A program made the position numbers and the translations under genes. From positions 1-41,816 of the forward strand of contig JAMPFA010000011.1 in NCBI GenBank assembly GCA_023664725.1: a stretch of DNA of 41,816 nucleotides, in the 5' to 3' direction. This DNA is from Roseburia sp. (GTDB lineage Bacteria > Bacillota > Clostridia > Lachnospirales > Lachnospiraceae). The notes beneath the pieces are model-generated. The model saw only the letters and a list, made by a program, of their open reading frames with translations, was not told the DNA's origin and did not search any database. Positions within the stretch are counted from its first letter, which is position 1; every line of letters starts with the position of its first letter. Positions 1 through 7,275 of the stretch are shown here, one piece after another.

Positions 1-4
1 TAGA

Positions 5-34
5 GTGTTCAACTTGGCGGTTGAAAATAAACAC
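5..34 (+). other. hairpin in IS110 leader, possible tail of a bridge RNA
   Basis: TTCAAC (8-13) and GTTGAA (20-25) form a perfect 6-bp stem with loop TTGGCG. GTGTT (5-9) and AACAC (30-34) flank it as a partly overlapping outer arm. It lies directly upstream of the transposase start. In IS110-group elements this leader encodes the bridge RNA that guides recombination, so this could be its 3' part; the rest is outside the window. The function is inferred from position only. Confidence 0.3.
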
Positions 35-57
35 TTAAATCAACGGAGGTTTCTATC

Positions 58-558
58 ATGAATTTAACACAGAATGACAGACTAAAGCAAGTAACATCTA
101 ATACTTTGATCGTAGGGGTTGATGTCGGGTCACAGACACACTTCTGCAGGGCATTCGACTGGAGAGGTTTTGAACTCTCCCACAGGGTATTTAAGTTCAG
201 CAACACAGGCATGGGATTCCTTACTTTCCTTCGATGGACGGAAGAACTCATGAATAAAACCGGAATGAAAAAGGTGATTGTCGGCTGCGAGCCTACCGGT
301 TGCTATTGGCTTACCTTCCAGAAGTTCCTGCAAGACCATGGGGTCCAGCTTGTGACAGTGAATCCATTTGCGGTCAACAGGAGCGTGGAACTGGATGATA
401 ACAGCCCTGAAAAGAGTGATCTGAAAGACCCAAAGACGATAGCGCTGCTTGTGAAAGATGGAAGGTATTCAACCTCCTATCTTCCAAGTGGAGTATATGC
501 CGAGATCAGGGAAGCATCTGTATGCAGGGACCAGATCATGATGGAAACAGATGGATGA
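58..558 (+). pseudogene. IS110-family transposase, N-terminal DEDD domain only
   Basis: The 166 residues match the RuvC-like DEDD catalytic domain of IS110-family transposases. D22 (in VGVDVGSQ), E78 (GCEPTG), D121 and D124 (KSDLKDPKTIALL) are all present. Family members run to about 400 residues, with a C-terminal Tnp domain carrying the catalytic serine. Here the reading frame stops soon after the YAEIRE..RDQ motif, and I see no C-terminal domain downstream, so the copy should be inactive. The start has a good site (CGGAGG, 8 nt upstream). The element lies between the unseen left part of the Tad locus and the pilin gene, so it probably inserted there and then decayed by deletion. Confidence 0.85.
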
Positions 559-808
559 TCCTGTTAGACATGAGAGGTTAGCAGCCATAGGGAAGAATGG
601 GACACAGATTCGCCTTCATAAAAAGGATGACGTTTTTATTCGTGTACCTTTCTGACCGGAAAACGAAGTGCATTGGACCTGAAATGACACAGTTTACGCC
701 CATTATTAAATGTGAGTCATTGTTTGTAACTTTATTAACCATTGAACAAACAGCTAAAATAAAAGCTTTTTGTGCAAAATATATAAGAAAGTATAGAGAG
801 GATTTCAT

Positions 809-976
809 ATGAAAGAGTTTAAGAGATTTTTTGTCGAGGAAGAGGCAAATGGAGTAGTGGAAGTTGTTTTGATCCTGGTGGTTTTAATTGCACTGGTGGC
901 TTTGTTTAAAGATAAGCTGGAACCGTTGATGAAAACACTGTTAGATAAGGTGGATACAAATGCCAGAGAGATTTAA
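809..976 (+). CDS. Flp1-type type IVb pilin (55 aa)
   Basis: Small prepilin of the Tad (tight adherence) pilus, the structural subunit polymerised by the TadA/B/C motor. The 55-residue product starts MKEFKRFFVEEEANGVVEV, followed by one hydrophobic segment (about residues 17-33, VEVVLILVVLIALVALF) and a short charged tail. The acidic stretch just before the hydrophobic segment fits the prepilin processing region seen in Flp-like pilins. A ribosome site (AGAGAGG) lies upstream. The stop overlaps the next start by 17 nt, indicating translational coupling to the DUF5702 gene. Roughly 250 bp upstream separate it from the IS110 relic, and I see no convincing promoter there. Confidence 0.85.
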   Translation: MKEFKRFFVEEEANGVVEVVLILVVLIALVALFKDKLEPLMKTLLDKVDTNAREI

Positions 977-2486
977 GAGGCGGTGTCAGGCATCTCTTGG
1001 CATTTATTTTACCCTGCTGCTTGCCTGTGTTGGAGCTTTTATTCTTACAGTAGTAGAGATAGCCAGATTCTCCGGTCTTGACTCGGATGCGTTGGAGTAT
1101 ACAAATCTGGCGGAGGAGTCTTTGTTTGCAGGGTATCAGCCGGTGCTTTTAAGCGAATACGATATGTTCTGGCTGGACGGTTGTTTTGGAAAAGACCGCT
1201 TTTCCTTAGAGGCGGGAGAGGAAGAAATGGAGGCGCTGCTCTATGACAATCTTTGGAACAGGGGAAGGAATTTTTATAAAATGCAGGTGGAAGAGGTGAC
1301 GGCGGAAACCTGCCTGCTGGCCACAGACAGGGAAGGCAAAGTTTTTCAGAGCCAGGCGGCGGCAGCTTACAAAGCAAAATTCGGCGAGATTGCTGCAGAG
1401 GAGATTTTAGGCCGCATCAAAGGCATACAGGATGCAAAAAAGAGAGGAGAGAATCCGGAGGACAAAATTTCACCGGCGGAATCTACTTTAGATAGCATCC
1501 GACAGCAGCAGGAGACCCAGGAAGCAGCGCAACAGCAGGGGTTAACAAGAGGAGCTGACGTAAAAGCGGCTCCTTCTCCTTTCGGCTTCCTGAAAGGGGA
1601 AAGCCCGGCGGCAGCGTCGGGGGGAAATCCTTTAGAGGCAAACCGCAAGCTTAGAAGTCAGGGGGGCTTATCCCTTGTTCTCCCCAAAGGAGCCGTCCTG
1701 TCGGAAAAAACAGTGGATATCGGAGATTGTCTTTTAAAGAGAAGCTGCGAAAAGGGCACAGACGGCGGGGCAATAAAGACAGGGACAGCGGACAGGATTT
1801 TTATGCAGCAATATATAAAGAGATACGGCGGAAACTTTTTGGAACCAAGAGTGTCGGGAGGTTTATCTTACGGGGAAGAGTATGTGATTGCCGGGAAAAA
1901 AACAGACAGGGAGAATCTGGAGTATGTGGTAAAAGAGCTTCTGCTTGTCCGGGAGATCGCAAATTTTACTTATCTGTTCACAGATGAGGCAAAACAGGCA
2001 CAGGCGTTGGCGGCTGCCACAGCCCTTGCGGGCATCAGCGCCAATCCTCCTCTGATCGAGGTGGTAAAGCAGGGAATCCTGGCGGTGTGGGCATATGGAG
2101 AAAGTATCTGCGATGTAAAAATCTTGCTGTCAGGAGGAAAAGTTCCCTTGGTGAAAACGGCGGCAGAGTGGAATACCGATCTTGCAAATATCGGGGATGT
2201 GGAGTCGGGAAATTATAGCGGAGCAGACCATGGTCTGGGTTATGAAGATTACCTGCAGGCTTTTCTCTATGTCTTATCCACGAAGACAGCATCTTACCGT
2301 TGTATGGATCTGATGGAGTACACCATGAAAAAATCAGGATATGACTATGCAAAGATGGATCACATGATTCTTCGAATGAAAATACAGGCAGAGTACAGTG
2401 CAGATACGATATTTTCTTCTCTTTTGGGGGAAGATACAATTGGAGGTTACATTTTTGAAAAGGAGAGCAGCTATTGTTATCGATAG
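960..2486 (+). CDS. DUF5702-type Tad-locus membrane protein
   Basis: A 508-residue protein with one N-terminal membrane anchor (about residues 13-33, LGIYFTLLLACVGAFILTVVEIARF) and a large region likely outside the membrane. It matches the clostridial DUF5702 family, normally encoded between the Flp pilin and TadE-like genes. Its function is not established; a role in pilus assembly or as a minor pseudopilin-like component is inferred from the locus. Residues about 130-215 are rich in Ala, Gln and Glu and look like a flexible linker. The start overlaps the pilin gene and the end overlaps the TadE-like gene, so it is part of one operon. Confidence 0.8.
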   Translation: MPERFKRRCQASLGIYFTLLLACVGAFILTVVEIARFSGLDSDALEYTNLAEESLFAGYQPVLLSEYDMFWLDGCFGKDRFSLEAGEEEMEALLYDNLWNRGRNFYKMQVEEVTAETCLLATDREGKVFQSQAAAAYKAKFGEIAAEEILGRIKGIQDAKKRGENPEDKISPAESTLDSIRQQQETQEAAQQQGLTRGADVKAAPSPFGFLKGESPAAASGGNPLEANRKLRSQGGLSLVLPKGAVLSEKTVDIGDCLLKRSCEKGTDGGAIKTGTADRIFMQQYIKRYGGNFLEPRVSGGLSYGEEYVIAGKKTDRENLEYVVKELLLVREIANFTYLFTDEAKQAQALAAATALAGISANPPLIEVVKQGILAVWAYGESICDVKILLSGGKVPLVKTAAEWNTDLANIGDVESGNYSGADHGLGYEDYLQAFLYVLSTKTASYRCMDLMEYTMKKSGYDYAKMDHMILRMKIQAEYSADTIFSSLLGEDTIGGYIFEKESSYCYR

Positions 2487-3255
2487 GATAAAAAAGTGGA
2501 ATCTAAAATTTGAGTCCTCCTATATGGCGGAGGCGATGATTGTGCTGCCTTTTTTTGTGGCTTTTATGACTATGCTGCTGTTTTTCTTCCGCATCTTGCA
2601 GGTGCAGCAGATTGTGGATAACGCACTGATTTTGACAGGCAGGGAATTGTCGGTAGCAGCATATGAGTCTTCCACAAAAGAACTGTCGGAAAACAGTATC
2701 GCCGCTCAGGTTCTGGTTGAGAAAAATTTAAAGGGAAACAAAGTTTCAGGGAAGTTTGTCACCGGGGGGAATTTGGGGATTTCTCTTTTGCACTCGGAAT
2801 TTCAGGGGGATTATATTACCCTTGTTGCAGACTATAAGATGAAATTTCCAACACTTCTTCTGGGAACACACAAGATTTCTGTTACCCAGCAGGTAAAATG
2901 CAGAAAGTGGACGGGAAAAGGTTTAAATTCCGGGGAGTCAGGGCGGGGAGAGGAAATTGTATATATTACTCCATCCGGTTCGGCATATCACAAAAGCAGG
3001 GACTGCACCTATCTGAAGCCGAAAGTAAAGAGCATTTCAAGAGACAGGATAAAAACCAGTCGAAATGCAGATGGCAGCAAATACTATCCCTGCAGCAAGT
3101 GCAAAAGGGATGTAAAAGGAGGAGCAGTCTATGTGACAGATTATGGCAATCGTTATCACAATAAAAGGGATTGCAGCAAAATTTTCAGGACGGTATATGC
3201 AGTGTTTTTGTCCCAGGCAGGGGACAGGCATAGCTGTAGTAAGTGCGGTAAGTAG
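2455..3255 (+). CDS. TadE-like protein with two C-terminal CHCC modules (TTG start)
   Basis: TadE-like minor pseudopilin of the Tad pilus, 266 residues. I choose TTG at 2455 because GGAGG (2442-2446) lies 8 nt upstream; an in-frame ATG further upstream has no such site. Near the N-terminus SSYMAEAMIVLPFFVAFMT is the typical TadE segment (Glu before a hydrophobic helix). The last 100 residues are unusual: two similar modules, each with a Y-V/I-T..G..YH..RDC start and a C-S-K-C end. The candidate ligands are H179, C184, C213, C216 and H235, C240, C261, C264, so each module could bind one metal ion outside the membrane. It overlaps the DUF5702 gene by 32 nt. Confidence 0.8.
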   Translation: MKRRAAIVIDRIKKWNLKFESSYMAEAMIVLPFFVAFMTMLLFFFRILQVQQIVDNALILTGRELSVAAYESSTKELSENSIAAQVLVEKNLKGNKVSGKFVTGGNLGISLLHSEFQGDYITLVADYKMKFPTLLLGTHKISVTQQVKCRKWTGKGLNSGESGRGEEIVYITPSGSAYHKSRDCTYLKPKVKSISRDRIKTSRNADGSKYYPCSKCKRDVKGGAVYVTDYGNRYHNKRDCSKIFRTVYAVFLSQAGDRHSCSKCGK

Positions 3256-3288
3256 GGAGCTGCCAATGAGAATGAGAGAGGGGAGTAA

Positions 3289-3705
3289 ATGTTAGAACAT
3301 TATTTATTGCTTGGAACATTGGGATTTCACAGCTTGGAGGATATAAAAAGTAAAGAGATCACATTGATGGTAACTTTAGGATCCGCAATGGCAGGTCTGA
3401 TCTGTCATATTGTATACCAGAGCCAAAGTATCTACAGTATGCTTGGGGGAATGGTTTTCGGAGGTCTGATCCTGCTGTTTGCTATCCTTAGCAGAGGAAA
3501 GATAGGGCCGGGGGATGGCATGGTATTTATGCTGACAGGCTTATATCTGGGGGTGGAAGAAAACCTTGCCCTTATGCTTTTGTCTTTTTTCCTTGCGGGA
3601 TGCTGGGCTTTTATAGCAATTTTCTTTCTGCATCGGGATAAAAAGGAAAAGATGCCGTTTATTCCCTTTTTGTTTCTGGCCTATGTTTTGATTTTAGTAT
3701 TGTGA
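3289..3705 (+). CDS. Tad-type prepilin peptidase (A24 family, TadV/CpaA-like)
   Basis: Membrane aspartyl protease that removes the leader from Flp and TadE-type prepilins. The 138 residues are almost entirely hydrophobic helices. The two catalytic aspartates of the family are visible: D18 in SLEDIKSKEI and D76 in the GPGDG motif. The short length, without the N-methyltransferase domain of classic PilD, is normal for TadV/CpaA. AGAGGGGAG precedes the ATG. The gene follows the TadE-like gene by 33 bp and precedes another small pseudopilin by 9 bp, all on the same strand. Confidence 0.88.
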   Translation: MLEHYLLLGTLGFHSLEDIKSKEITLMVTLGSAMAGLICHIVYQSQSIYSMLGGMVFGGLILLFAILSRGKIGPGDGMVFMLTGLYLGVEENLALMLLSFFLAGCWAFIAIFFLHRDKKEKMPFIPFLFLAYVLILVL

Positions 3706-3714
3706 GGTGGGGAT

Positions 3715-3924
3715 ATGAAGAGGGCGGAAGGGTCTTACACAGTGGAGATAACATTGTTGTTGCCATTGATGATTCTGGCAATGTTTTTACCGGTCTACAA
3801 ATCATTTGACTGTTACAAAGAGGTAAAACAGGAATCTGCCTATGTGTGGAAACAGGATTTTGTGCCGGAGGAAAAGATCAGGAAGATGCAGCTGGCGAAA
3901 GATATATGGGAGGAAATAAAATAA
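3715..3924 (+). CDS. small TadE-like pseudopilin (69 aa)
   Basis: Short membrane protein starting MKRAEGSYTVEITLLLPLMILAM. The Y-T-V-E before a hydrophobic helix (about residues 12-27) is the signature seen in TadE-like pseudopilins. The remainder (about 40 residues) is charged and short, so it lacks the larger domain of the preceding TadE-like protein. It has a GAGGTGGGG ribosome site. Its TAA shares one base with the ATG of the following FHA gene, so the two are translationally coupled. The precise role is unknown; minor pilin is the best guess. Confidence 0.75.
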   Translation: MKRAEGSYTVEITLLLPLMILAMFLPVYKSFDCYKEVKQESAYVWKQDFVPEEKIRKMQLAKDIWEEIK

Positions 3925-5021
3925 TGGAGTACAGACGGTGTCAGGGTAAGAGTTATATGATACGGGAAGCGCAGACGTCAGAGTGGGGATACCAGATTCC
4001 CATGCTGCGGGAAAATACAGTGAAAGGTATTTTGCCTGTACAAAAAATGCAGGAGGGGGAAAAGGTTCAGTTTTGGTATGAGATCAGCGGGAAGCATGAT
4101 TTAGAAGGGTATGCTCGTTTTCATAAGCTGGGGAGAAAGTTTTTGGAAAATTTTATTGTATCTTTGTGCCGGGTATCCCAAAGTCTTGGGGAATATCTGC
4201 TTTTGGAAGATGAAATTTGTCTCGACCCGGAAATGATCTACCTGAATTATAACGAAAAGGAGATTTCCTTTTGTTATATCCCAGGCAGCCAGAAAAAACT
4301 GGAAGCTTCTCTGAGTGACTTTATGGAATTTTTCTTAAAACACATGGAACACGGAGAACAAAAAGATATTGAGGTCTGTTATAAAGTATATGAGAAAAGC
4401 CAGATGGAGCGCATAAGTCTGCCGGAACTGGCAGAGATTATGTCACGGGATGTTCGCCAGGAGGAGCAAAAAAGCGTTTTTTCGGAATCTGCGAGTACAT
4501 GGGAAAATCCAGTTGCATTGGAATCGGGGAAAGAGGAACCGGAAAGAAGGAAAGAAAAATTTCGATTTCCCGGGAAGTTTTTTGAAAGAAAATATAGTTT
4601 TTACAATGTATGGGATAAAATCCCAAAGAGACAAAAAAAGGAGCAGGAACAGTTTATCTTTGAGCCGGAGGAGGTTGTGGAGGAATCTTCCAATCCCACT
4701 GTGTTTTTGGGAAGTGAGAGTAAGGAGATTTTCGGGGAGCTTCGGTATGAAGGAGAGGGAAGGGGAAATAATTTTAAGATAAATGTCCCTGTATTTTTGG
4801 TGGGCAGCCAGGAAGGGGAGGCAAACGGCGTTATTTTTACTTCCTCTGTCAGCCGTCATCATGCCATAATCTATAAGGAAGAGGATAATTACTATATAGA
4901 AGACTTAAATTCCACCAATGGGACATACTTAAACGGAAAAGCATTAAATTACAAGGAAAAAGTTTTACTGTCGAAAAATGATAAGGTGCGGTTTGCGGAG
5001 GAAGCCTACCGTTTTGTGTAA
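3924..5021 (+). CDS. DUF6382 / FHA-domain protein of the Tad locus
   Basis: A 365-residue cytoplasmic-looking protein. The N-terminal ~180 residues match the DUF6382 family. A basic linker follows, and the last ~80 residues form a forkhead-associated (FHA) phosphothreonine-binding domain, with FLVGSQ, SRHHAII and DLNSTNGTYLNG motifs intact. I chose ATG 3924 over a longer frame because GGGAGG precedes it and it overlaps the upstream stop by one base. Such proteins close the Tad gene cluster in Lachnospiraceae; a role in linking pilus assembly to Ser/Thr phosphorylation is inferred from the FHA domain. No kinase gene is in the window. Confidence 0.85.
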   Translation: MEYRRCQGKSYMIREAQTSEWGYQIPMLRENTVKGILPVQKMQEGEKVQFWYEISGKHDLEGYARFHKLGRKFLENFIVSLCRVSQSLGEYLLLEDEICLDPEMIYLNYNEKEISFCYIPGSQKKLEASLSDFMEFFLKHMEHGEQKDIEVCYKVYEKSQMERISLPELAEIMSRDVRQEEQKSVFSESASTWENPVALESGKEEPERRKEKFRFPGKFFERKYSFYNVWDKIPKRQKKEQEQFIFEPEEVVEESSNPTVFLGSESKEIFGELRYEGEGRGNNFKINVPVFLVGSQEGEANGVIFTSSVSRHHAIIYKEEDNYYIEDLNSTNGTYLNGKALNYKEKVLLSKNDKVRFAEEAYRFV

Positions 5022-5024
5022 CAC

Positions 5025-5052
5025 TTGCAAAAACGGAAGAATACTTTATAAT
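5025..5052 (+). promoter_or_regulatory. sigma-A-type promoter for rhomboid gene
   Basis: TTGCAA (5025-5030), 16-bp spacer, TATAAT (5047-5052). It starts right after the FHA stop codon and would let the rhomboid gene be expressed apart from the Tad operon. Confidence 0.6.
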
Positions 5053-5089
5053 CTTAATCAGTGGGAAAAGAAATGAGGTATTTCATGGC

Positions 5090-5692
5090 ATGGAAACGCA
5101 AGTGAAAAATATTCCTGTGATTACGGTGAGTATTGTGGCGGTAAATGTTATAATCTGGCTGGTACAGGAGATGGTGGGAAGTACTTATGACAGCAGTTTT
5201 ATGATAGTCTGTGGAGCGTCATACGCTCCCTATATACTGGAAAATGGAGAATGGTGGAGATTACTGACGGCTGCGTTTCTGCACTTTGGGGCGGAACACC
5301 TGTTTAACAATATGTTTATTTTAGTCCTGACAGGTATGCGTCTGGAAAAATTTCTTGGGAAACTGCCCTATTTGATGCTGTATCTCCTGTCCGCAATTGC
5401 GGGAAGTGCCCTGTCCTTTATAAAAGAGCTGGAGGCAGAGGAAGCTGTCGCCTGTGCGGGGGCGTCAGGAGCGGTGTTTGGCGTGTTGGGAGGATTGATA
5501 GCGGCAGCGATTTTTAACCGTGGAAAAGTGGGGGATCTGCGGTTAAGAGGACTTTTGATCATGCTGGCGTTGAATCTGTACAACGGGTTTTCCACAGTAG
5601 GCGTGGATAACTGGGGCCATATTGGGGGATTTGCAGGCGGGTTTATCTTATGTTTTGTGTTTTGTCTTGTGGGAATATATAGAAATGATTGA
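5090..5692 (+). CDS. rhomboid-family intramembrane serine protease
   Basis: Six-helix integral membrane protease that cuts transmembrane segments of substrate proteins. Of 200 residues, the catalytic dyad is visible: S126 in GASGAVFG and H177 in NWGHIGGFAGG. The oxyanion/TM2 motif HFGAEHLFNNM (H65, H70, N74) is also intact. The length fits the minimal bacterial rhomboid core. It lies 68 bp after the Tad/FHA operon behind its own promoter. A substrate among the neighbouring membrane pseudopilins is conceivable but unproven. Confidence 0.92.
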   Translation: METQVKNIPVITVSIVAVNVIIWLVQEMVGSTYDSSFMIVCGASYAPYILENGEWWRLLTAAFLHFGAEHLFNNMFILVLTGMRLEKFLGKLPYLMLYLLSAIAGSALSFIKELEAEEAVACAGASGAVFGVLGGLIAAAIFNRGKVGDLRLRGLLIMLALNLYNGFSTVGVDNWGHIGGFAGGFILCFVFCLVGIYRND

Positions 5693-5766
5693 TTTTAGCT
5701 TCAAAAATTTATATACTATAAGTAATGCAGATAACAATGCAATAAGAGTACCAGACGGAGGACAAT

Positions 5767-6759
5767 ATGAAGATAAACATTTACTATGGAGGAAGAGGGT
5801 TATTGGATGATCCTACATTATATGTGGTAAATAAGATGGAGGATGTATTAAAAGAACTGAGGGTCAATGTGGAGCGCTACAATATATATGAGCATAAAAA
5901 TGAAATCTCCACGCTGCCCCACACTTTTAAGGAGGCAGACGGGATCATTCTGGCCACTACGGTGGAGTGGCTGGGAATCGGCGGCTATATGCAGCAGTTT
6001 CTGGATGCCTGCTGGCTTTATGGCGATAAGGAGCTGATGAGTGAGCTCTATATGCAGCCCATCGTCATGTCAACTACATATGGAGAGAGAGAGGGGGTTT
6101 TGTCCCTGGAAAATGCATGGGAGATGTTGGGAGGACAGCCCTGTCCCGGTCTGTGCGGCTATGTGGAGGATTTGGTGACCTTTGAGCTAAACGAAGAGTA
6201 CACGGTGATCATTGAAAAGAAGGCAGAGAGCCTTTACCGCACTATCTCTCAGAAGATCAAGGCACTGCCTTCCAGCAATCAGGCGGTGAAACAGACTGTG
6301 CTTAGAACTCAGTCCATGGATCTGACTCCTCAGGAGAGTGAACAGTTATCCAAATATGTATCAGACGATTCCTATGTGAAAAAGCAGAAAGAAGATATCG
6401 AAGAGCTGGCATCTATGTTTAAGGATATCCTGGGCAAGAGCAAGGATGAAGAAGATACCATGTATATCAAGGAGCTGGAGAGTCATTTTATACCCCAGGA
6501 GGACTTCCAGGCTACATATCTGCTTATGATAGATGGGAAACAGAAACCTCTCTACATAGAGGTCAATAACGAGGAGGTGTCCTGTCACTATGGCAAGGAG
6601 GAGAATATAGATGTTTTTGCCAAATTAAGTTCTGAGGTGATGGACAATATTGTTGCGGGAAGAAAGACATTCCAGCGGGCATTTATGACAGGTGAGATGA
6701 CGGCAAAAGGCAATTTTAAGACACTTAGAATGTTAGATACCGTGTTTAATTTTGAGTAA
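5767..6759 (+). CDS. flavodoxin-like oxidoreductase fused to SCP2 sterol-binding-like domain
   Basis: A 330-residue two-domain protein. Residues 1 to about 170 resemble an NAD(P)H-dependent FMN reductase/flavodoxin fold: MKINIYYGG start, an EADGIILATTVEWLGIGGYMQQFLD stretch and a conserved PIVMSTTYGER segment. After a charged linker, residues about 225-330 resemble an SCP2 sterol-carrier-like domain (ATYLLMIDGKQKPLYIEV.NEEVSCHYGKEENIDVFAKLSSEVMDNIVAG.....AFMTGEMTAKGNF). The lipid or hydrophobic ligand is unknown. AGACGGAGG precedes the start. The HIT gene begins 43 bp downstream, so they may be co-transcribed. Confidence 0.8.
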   Translation: MKINIYYGGRGLLDDPTLYVVNKMEDVLKELRVNVERYNIYEHKNEISTLPHTFKEADGIILATTVEWLGIGGYMQQFLDACWLYGDKELMSELYMQPIVMSTTYGEREGVLSLENAWEMLGGQPCPGLCGYVEDLVTFELNEEYTVIIEKKAESLYRTISQKIKALPSSNQAVKQTVLRTQSMDLTPQESEQLSKYVSDDSYVKKQKEDIEELASMFKDILGKSKDEEDTMYIKELESHFIPQEDFQATYLLMIDGKQKPLYIEVNNEEVSCHYGKEENIDVFAKLSSEVMDNIVAGRKTFQRAFMTGEMTAKGNFKTLRMLDTVFNFE

Positions 6760-6802
6760 AAACCGGTTTATCCGGCAGAAAAAGAAAAGGAGCAGATATA
6801 GT

Positions 6803-7222
6803 ATGAAAGACAGTAATTGTATTTTTTGTAAACTGGCATCTGGTGAGATTCCAACGAACAGTATTTATGAGGATGATATGTTTCGGGTGATCTTAGATGC
6901 GGCCCCGGCGTCTAAGGGACATGCCCTGATCATTCCAAAAGAGCATTATAAAAATATTTATGAAATTGATGAGGAAGTGGCAGGAAAAGCGATGAAGCTT
7001 GCAAAAAAAATGGCAGCACACATGACAGAGAAGTTAAACTGCGACGGTTTCAATCTTTTGCAGAATAACGGGGAAGTGGCTGGTCAGACTGTATTCCATT
7101 TCCATCTGCATTTGATTCCCAGATATAAGGGAATGAAGAATGATGACATTTTGATGTGGAACCATGAGACATTTACGGAAGAAGAAATAAAAGAAATCTG
7201 CACGTCTTTAAAGTTGTCATAG
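6803..7222 (+). CDS. HIT-family hydrolase
   Basis: Histidine-triad nucleotide-binding protein (139 aa) of the HinT/Hit branch, which hydrolyses nucleoside phosphoramidates or dinucleotides. Features: an N-terminal CIFCKLASGEIP segment with a C-x-x-C pair, HALIIPKEHY in the middle, and the catalytic HFHLHL triad near residue 97. I start it at ATG 6803 because AAAAGGAG lies 8-10 nt upstream and family proteins begin just before the CxxC; a longer in-frame start at 6752 has no support. A strong bidirectional terminator follows. Confidence 0.92.
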   Translation: MKDSNCIFCKLASGEIPTNSIYEDDMFRVILDAAPASKGHALIIPKEHYKNIYEIDEEVAGKAMKLAKKMAAHMTEKLNCDGFNLLQNNGEVAGQTVFHFHLHLIPRYKGMKNDDILMWNHETFTEEEIKEICTSLKLS

Positions 7223-7235
7223 CATAAAAAATCTA

Positions 7236-7264
7236 CCGCATGAAAATCAGATGTTTTCATGCGG
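7236..7264. terminator. bidirectional terminator between HIT gene and murG
   Basis: Perfect 11-bp stem (CCGCATGAAAA / TTTTCATGCGG) with a 7-nt loop. On the minus strand a T6 run follows, serving murG; on the plus strand the tail is TTCTTATTATTT, serving the HIT gene. Confidence 0.85.
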
Positions 7265-7275
7265 CAGTGTTCTTA

